A stretch of DNA of 64,000 bases, taken from Raphanus sativus (lineage: Eukaryota > Streptophyta > Magnoliopsida > Brassicales > Brassicaceae). Positions 57,780 to 64,000 of the stretch are shown piece by piece. The notes below the pieces were generated by a model. That model saw only the letters and a program-made list of their open reading frames with translations. It made no database searches and was not told where the DNA came from. The DNA lies in the NCBI RefSeq assembly GCF_000801105.2, contig NC_079519.1, positions 432,668 through 496,667 on the forward strand. The letters are read 5' to 3'. How positions within the stretch are numbered: the stretch's first letter is position 1; every line of letters begins with the position of its first letter. The position numbers and the translations under genes are program-made.

Positions 57780-60584
57780 TCAAGTACTATACTAAAAGCT
57801 CTTAATACTCCACTCTTAGCTATGCCACATCAGCATAAAAAATCATCCAATTACAAAATTTTATTGTGCCATGTCATAAATAATAACTTAATCCTAAAAT
57901 CTACAATTGAAAAACTCCAATATCACCATTTCATCACTTTTATTTAGTCAAAATTATTATAATACAAATTAATCATATCTTATTATTTGCATATGAACAT
58001 AAAAATATCCATTGTTTCCAAAACCATAAATACAAAAGATCACATATACTCATAGACTAAGGTATTTTTTCACATACTAAAGCATTTAACATTTCCTACT
58101 AATACATCTTAAATAATAAATACATTAATACTTTCGATTAAAACTTTACCAATCAAGATAATAAATTTTTTTACCTAAACAGAATATAGATGAAAATTGA
58201 GATAACAAAAGGCTACTATAATAGTTGATTATGTAAGTGTTTTTAAATACCACATAAATAAATTATTATCAAATGTTCATATAACATAAAAGAGTTCCAG
58301 CATATAAATTATTATCAAAAGTTCATATAACATTAAAGAGTTCCAGCATTTAGTCTGAACAATGAATTTCACTGAGAAAAAATGATCCAGTTTAAATGAC
58401 TCAAACATATACATTTCTCAATTGTTCATTGATCTTTTTTTTAAAAAATCATAAAAAAAATTAATTAAATACACATCCATTAAAATAAATATTTAGGCTG
58501 ATGCATGGAAGCTAATCATACAAATTTATCTAACAGATAATCTTTTGAATAAAATTAACATTTATATAATTATGATCGCAAGATGACATTTGTTCTTTGT
58601 TTTTTTGAGTTAAGAAAAACAAAGGATTGATTGTCGATTTGGTACGCGAAATTTTTTAATGCTCTTTAATTTTCAGTAAATAATTAATTAACTACGTATC
58701 TAACAAAAATAGATATTTAAATAATGTTTGGAAACTAAATATGAAAACAATCTAAATAAAAACTATTAAATTGCGAAATATTCAAAAATATATTTGTCAC
58801 AATAAATTTAATTCAATATTAAATCACTAGAAAAAATTATCTAGAAGAAAATTAATTTGGTATCAAATTAATCGGTTTAAATATATATATATATGTTTTA
58901 AAAATTAAGTATTTAAAAATAAAATTGCATATAATAAAACTGAAATTTATATTTTTGTGAAAATTATGTAAATATCTTAAATAACCAAAATATGTCATAT
59001 AATTATAAAATACAAATTAAAATCAATATAAACTTACGAAAATAAATATTAAAATATGTATAAAGAGATGAATATGTTCGAAAAACAATCTATTAAAAAT
59101 TATATCACAATTATGAGAGGTACCAAATTATAAAACCAAAGGGCTAAACTGTAAACAACAACAACTAAATTCAAGTATATAAGTAAACTATAGTAAAGAC
59201 AAGAGAAATACAATTAAAAAAACGAAGCCAACATCGACTAAAAACTAAATATAATTAAACATACAGAAGATGACTAAAAGCATATAAACGGTAAAATATA
59301 AATCATACAAGAAATAAACCTTCGAAATCGAGGGATAAATGTGAGGGTGGACGTAAGCTTATACCGAAGCAGATATACAATAGAAAATATACGATATAAA
59401 AATAAAATATAATAAATAAATTCTTTGATAGATCCACATTTTAAAGCTTAATTATATAGGATAAAATGATACTTTCATAAAGTATCGAACATTAAAGAGT
59501 AGAAATAAAAATTATGTTGATAACGAACATTAATCTTAAAATATAAAGATTCAAAATTCACATTAATTAATCATATTTTTAATATTTAAAATTAATGAAA
59601 AATATATCGAACTCGCCATAGCACCATTACAATATTTTATTTTAACTATTACACAAACATTTTTAATAGAATTTAGCTTACCAAATTAAGTTATTAGTAT
59701 TTTTGTAAAAGATAAATCATTCTTTACACTATCATTCTCACGTCCGGAATTCAAAATAAAATCAAACTGAAAAGATCAACAATGAGCAGATATTGTCGGA
59801 CACATACGCATGCTCCAAGATTATTTAAATCCCCACAATCCACAATCCAAATCAAAACTCATAATTGGTATACAGCTGAACAGGTAATTTTAACCAACAA
59901 AATCGTCAATCACCTTATCTACATCTAATCATAATTACAATTCTGTTTTAGGTCCACAATGGTTAAGCTCATACTATGGGACAAACCAGCATCAGATTTT
60001 AGGTCCCTAGAAACCAAAGCAAAGCAAGAAAAATAGGAAATTTCAATTTGCCATCGTCACAAACATCATCCCAAGACAATCTACCGGTAAGTGATCTATA
60101 TTTAACTAATTGTTCATACAACTAAGTTAAATACTCACTATTGCAAACTTGAATTTGCTTCTTCACTAGCAACAAGATTTTACTTTGACAGTTCAATCAA
60201 ATGCATCAAGCACTTCAAATGACGAATACAGTGTCAACCAAACAATTATCTCAACTGCAATTTCACCTACTCAACGAAACAAAAACATGAAAACAAATTG
60301 AAGCAATAGAGAGAAAAAAACTCCTACCTCTTTCTTTTCCTTTTCTTCATGTCCCACCAGATAATATATTATGCTTGGGCTTTAATAAGTTGACCTAATT
60401 CTATTTCACCTATTTCTTCTAAATTACATATTTTTAACTGTGAAAAAACATTTAAAAATATTTACATCCAATCAAAAATTATTTAAACTTACCAACTAAA
60501 TTCTTAATATCATTATAATATCTCAATCCTAAACATAAATTGTTTAAACATATTTTCCGCGCGTAGCGCGGATAAAAACTCTAG
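57780..60584 (+). mobile_element. non-autonomous Helitron
   Basis: Starts TCAAGTACTATACTAAAAGC after an A, and ends with hairpin CCGCGCGTAGCGCGG about 10 bp before CTAG (60581-60584), followed by T. It is 2805 bp, AT-rich, with no frame over 60 codons worth noting and no helicase. It begins only 9 bp beyond the retrotransposon target duplication. Confidence 0.78.
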
Positions 60585-62488
60585 TCAGATATAAAAGCAT
60601 TAAGTCATGGAACAAAACAAGACCTGAAAATGCAGATCCCACCACTTTATTATTCATTCCCAGTACCCTTTTAGTGGTTCCAGCGCATCAAAATACTACA
60701 AATAATTATTTTGTTTCTATTTTAATTTTATGCGTCCTGGGACAATCAGATCTATAAAGTTTTTATGATTCCTGCTATATATCCAAGTTCATATGTAATG
60801 TAGATTTTTTGGTAAAATTCATGTAATGTAGATTTGGTCAAAGTAACGTTGAGAAAAATTAGCTTCAAGTTTTGTTTTAGACGAAATTAAGGTGTTTTAT
60901 AAACTAATTAAGGTTTTTATTATATAGTGTTACCATTTAATCAAAATATTAAACACGACAAAGTCCAAGCATGCTTTTAAAAGGGAGCAAATCCAATAGG
61001 AACCAAACGGATTCTTTGCAGTCATACAAAATCATTTTTAAAATCGAAAGGATAAATTGGAATGGATGGATGATCTCATCCTTAGCATGTGGTGTCCCAA
61101 TAATTAAGCTTCAGGGAATATTTAAAGATCAATCGAAACGTAAGAAAAGGTTTAAAAAAAGACTGATTCAGCTGTAAACCTGCATTTGGTCTTTGTTTTT
61201 ATCTTAATAGGTAGTTATTTTAAAATTTTCAGAAGTTTAAACTTTAACCACTAAAAAAAAAGTGGTGGAATCTTTCTTCAAATCTTCAAAATTTGAACAG
61301 AGTTGGTAGTTTAATACTACTACTAACTTTTATTTACCTTCAAACGAGATTATGTACTTTTTATTTACATTTGGATGAATAGGCACGCTGTCTAGTGTAA
61401 CAGCGAATTTGAACTGTGTATAAATAATTATTGATACAAACATTCATCGGAAAAAGTAAAATAAGAAAATATTCGAAAACAACAACAACTGCACGACACA
61501 AAACCCAAAATAACAAATGTGAAAGAAAGGTAAAAATGAGTGGTTAATAACATCAACATGAAAAAGTTGGTGCTCAATCACATTCTCCTAATCGAAAAAA
61601 GTAAACACCTAATCACTAGTTTAAATCAAAATGATCCAAAATAATTAGACTTTTAGGTTTAGTTGTGTTGCATTTTCCCTGATTTGATGGTCAAACAATC
61701 AGCGAGATTAGTTAGAAAGACAAAAAAAAAAAGTTCTTAAGTTTCTATAAATTTAAAGTGAGTGAGCATTGTTGAATCTATTTTTTTTCTTCATTTTCCA
61801 TCCACGAGTGTTTTTTTTTCTTGACAACAATAAGCTACTCTAACGTGATTCCGCCGGTCCAGAAAACCAAATCGGAAGTATCGAACCGACATATAACATA
61901 GCTGAAGGTGAACTCTTTATCTCATGTACAAGCTTTTCCGCCATTGTGTTGCGCTTTTGGAATATATCGGATATTAAAATTGGGGGAAAAAGTCTTACTT
62001 CAGCGAAATTCTTCCATATGCGTAGTGAATGCTGGTCATTCTTCAGATGATTACATCATCATCACCAATTGAAAACAATCCGTAGCAAAAACCACATCTG
62101 AGAACTACAGGGTCTTCATGCATTTCATTACTCAAATCAGCGCTTCACATTATGCATATAAAGGAGATACGCTACGTCGGAGATTCATCACCCCCATCAT
62201 CTTGTCCTCTGAATCTATCTGTCGAGTGTTGATTCTATATTTTCTAAAGACAGTTGGGTTATATAATGGCATCTCCCATTTCTCTTTTGAACTATTGGCT
62301 CTGATTGGTATTTAATAGAGTAACAAAGTGAAAATGAAAAAGCGGAATAAGGAGAAAAAAAAAGAGCAAAACCAAGAGTAAAACTTTTTTCCCAGTTTAT
62401 TGTAGAATAATAGGTTCTACCAATTTTGTTGTTTTTTGGAGTTAGATGAAAACATATATTACTTGATTGGTGAAATTTAGAGTAACAC
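60585..62488. other. intergenic
   Basis: AT-rich, no recognised gene. Frames at 60971-61177 and 62118-62315 (plus) have no family resemblance. Confidence 0.45.
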
Positions 62489-63340
62489 AACGGAATTTTT
62501 GTCAAAAAAAAGAAGAAGAGTAGACTCCAGCATTTTGAACTTTTTCTCTCTCATAAAGACATAAACTCTCCATCTTCTCTCTTCTCCAAAAGTTTTCAAA
62601 TTTGCAGATCTGCAGCTCCGGCGGCTTCCATAGCGTCGGAGCTGTGCTCTCATATGTATAAATCTTTTCAGTACGGTTCTTTTAAGATCAGTCTTGTATT
62701 TGGTCTTTTTCGGGTGTAGCTCTTTAGGTGTTAAGGAGATCTTTAGATAATCTCTAAGATGTGGGATGGTTTTATTTCTTCGTCGCTGCGGTTGCTTACT
62801 TGATTGATTTGACCCGATCTGTATTTTTTTCTGGTGTACGGTGCTGGTTGAAGCCGTCTCTGATGTGGGTTGTTAATTCTTCCAGCAGATTTGGTCAAAT
62901 CGTGGTCGTTTGAGTCAGCTGTGATTGTCGCTTGGTCAATAATGCTCATCTCTTTCTTATATTCTGGGTTATTTGAAGCTTCTCTGTTGTTGTGTTTTGT
63001 CCTTCTGTTCGGTTTATGTCTCCCCATGGTTGGGGCTTTTGTTTCTGGGTAGAGGTGGTTCACATAACACTTTCTTCGCCGGCTTTGCTTTGATGATGGC
63101 GGAAACGCGGCGCTCATCTGTTCGGTTTCCGGAAGTTCGTAATTGCTGGTCGGGATTTTCACATGGAGGGGGCCTGGGTAGTGTTGTCCCTTGGACTCAT
63201 ATGTGGGCTGAAGTGAAGACCTGTTAAGTTTAATGTTTTCTGTATTGAGTTAGTTTTGGTCTTTTTGTTTGATGTTGATAATGGTTTAAACCTTTAATAA
63301 AAATTCCAGATGACAAAAAAAAAAAAAACGGAATTTTTGT
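62489..63340 (+). mobile_element. poly(A) retroposon with 14-bp target duplication
   Basis: A segment of about 0.82 kb ends in a poly(A) run (63315-63328) and is flanked by a perfect AACGGAATTTTTGT duplication (62489-62502 and 63327-63340). It is intron-free, GC-richer than its surroundings, and looks like an mRNA-type sequence (CT-rich leader, TTTAATAAAAATTCC before the tail). No conserved protein is visible. Size and form resemble Sadhu-type non-autonomous retroposons of crucifers, or a retropseudogene. Confidence 0.8.
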
Positions 63341-64000
63341 TTTACTCCATTATATTATAGCAAACAATAAAGAGTGTTTTTATTTTCTGTTCAACAGAGA
63401 AAAATTGTAAAATCACTTATAACGTTTTGGGTGTTGTCATCTCCGGCATGGAATTGGTGGAATGATCGACGACAAGACAATCAATGTGTTTATGACTTTA
63501 TGTTGAATCCAGATTCAAGTGGTAAATAATTTATTCTAATCATTTTAACTGGATAAATGATTTCTTTATTGTATGGAGATGTTATTTATTTTTTTCAATA
63601 TATTGGATTCTTAATCAATTGATATCTTTAAATCTGAATTAGAGTTTAGCCAATATTATACAACAAAAAAATTGCAAAGAAAAAAGTTGGAATTTCATCG
63701 AATATATGATTAGTGAAGATAATCTCATCAAAAATTCTACTACCAAACAAAATGGTTTAGAAGAAATCGTCTTCAAATTTATTTTATTTTATGTATTGTA
63801 TTATAATCTCTTTACTTTAAATTTGCAGTTGATTGTATTTTTATTAACTTATTGGTCATGTTACATTTAATATAGATAAAATAGTTGTTTAAAAAAAATT
63901 AAGTGAGTGAATTATTTAATTAGTATCTTTAAACTCTCTCTCTCTGGTCCATGTATCCCGCTCACTTCGACAGACAGAGTCCCTCCTTTTGCATAAAAGC
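63341..64000. other. intergenic, AT-rich
   Basis: No gene is recognised up to the end of the window; a CT-repeat near 63934-63944 precedes a sequence that may belong to a promoter or leader beyond the window. Confidence 0.35.

Overview
The window is nuclear DNA of a crucifer (Brassicaceae; a Brassica or Raphanus type genome is my best guess). The evidence is intron-containing plant genes with GT-AG splice sites, AT-rich intergenic DNA, Stowaway MITEs, Helitrons, tRNA-derived SINE and Athila-like retroelements, and gene order matching Arabidopsis. Two 100-N blocks (31530-31629 and 47151-47250) are assembly gaps. Arabidopsis names and gene orders below come from memory, not from a search.

Region 1 (1-28.2 kb) is a fractionated block colinear with the Arabidopsis At1g80130-At1g80050 segment: a TPR protein (1302-2635), a LURP-one-related protein (5622-6367, minus), an F-box/PP2-B protein (9414-10600, minus), a shattered AHP6-type pseudo-phosphotransfer gene (pieces between 13119 and 21077, minus), a CBS-domain protein (21832-23288, minus) and an adenine phosphoribosyltransferase APT2-type gene (26732-28237). 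Transposons fill the spaces: a 13-bp-TIR element carrying a peptide-transporter (NPF8) exon, two Stowaway MITEs, Helitrons, and a TRIM retrotransposon that sits exactly inside an AHP6 exon.

Region 2 (28.5-49.3 kb) is a gap-bounded contig between two arrays of the same ~348-bp tandem repeat in opposite orientation. The contig carries (a) a Mutator-like element of the ULP-carrying (Kaonashi-type) kind with three genes: an apparently intact 9-exon DUF1985 plus C48/ULP1-like peptidase gene, a small GRF-zinc-finger/coiled-coil/TM gene, and a MULE transposase with several frame breaks; and (b) two host genes, a WPP-domain-associated-protein-like coiled-coil gene and a PP2C phosphatase cut by the gap, matching Arabidopsis At2g34730-At2g34740. 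The change of synteny block together with the inverted arrays suggests either a real insertion/rearrangement or a scaffolding error.

Region 3 (49.3-64 kb) is repeat-dominated: a reverse-oriented SINE with clear pol III boxes, a very young 7.4-kb Athila-like LTR retrotransposon with only gag-protease (perfect 5-bp TSD, equal-length LTRs), a 2.8-kb Helitron starting 9 bp beyond its TSD, and an ~0.8-kb poly(A) retroposon with a 14-bp target duplication.

The most unusual signals are the dense GTAC/TGTAC motif clusters spread over introns, spacers and coding parts of the MULE, a duplicated catalytic-Asp segment of its transposase that appears to have become an intron end, and the AHP6 exons split by two classes of transposon.
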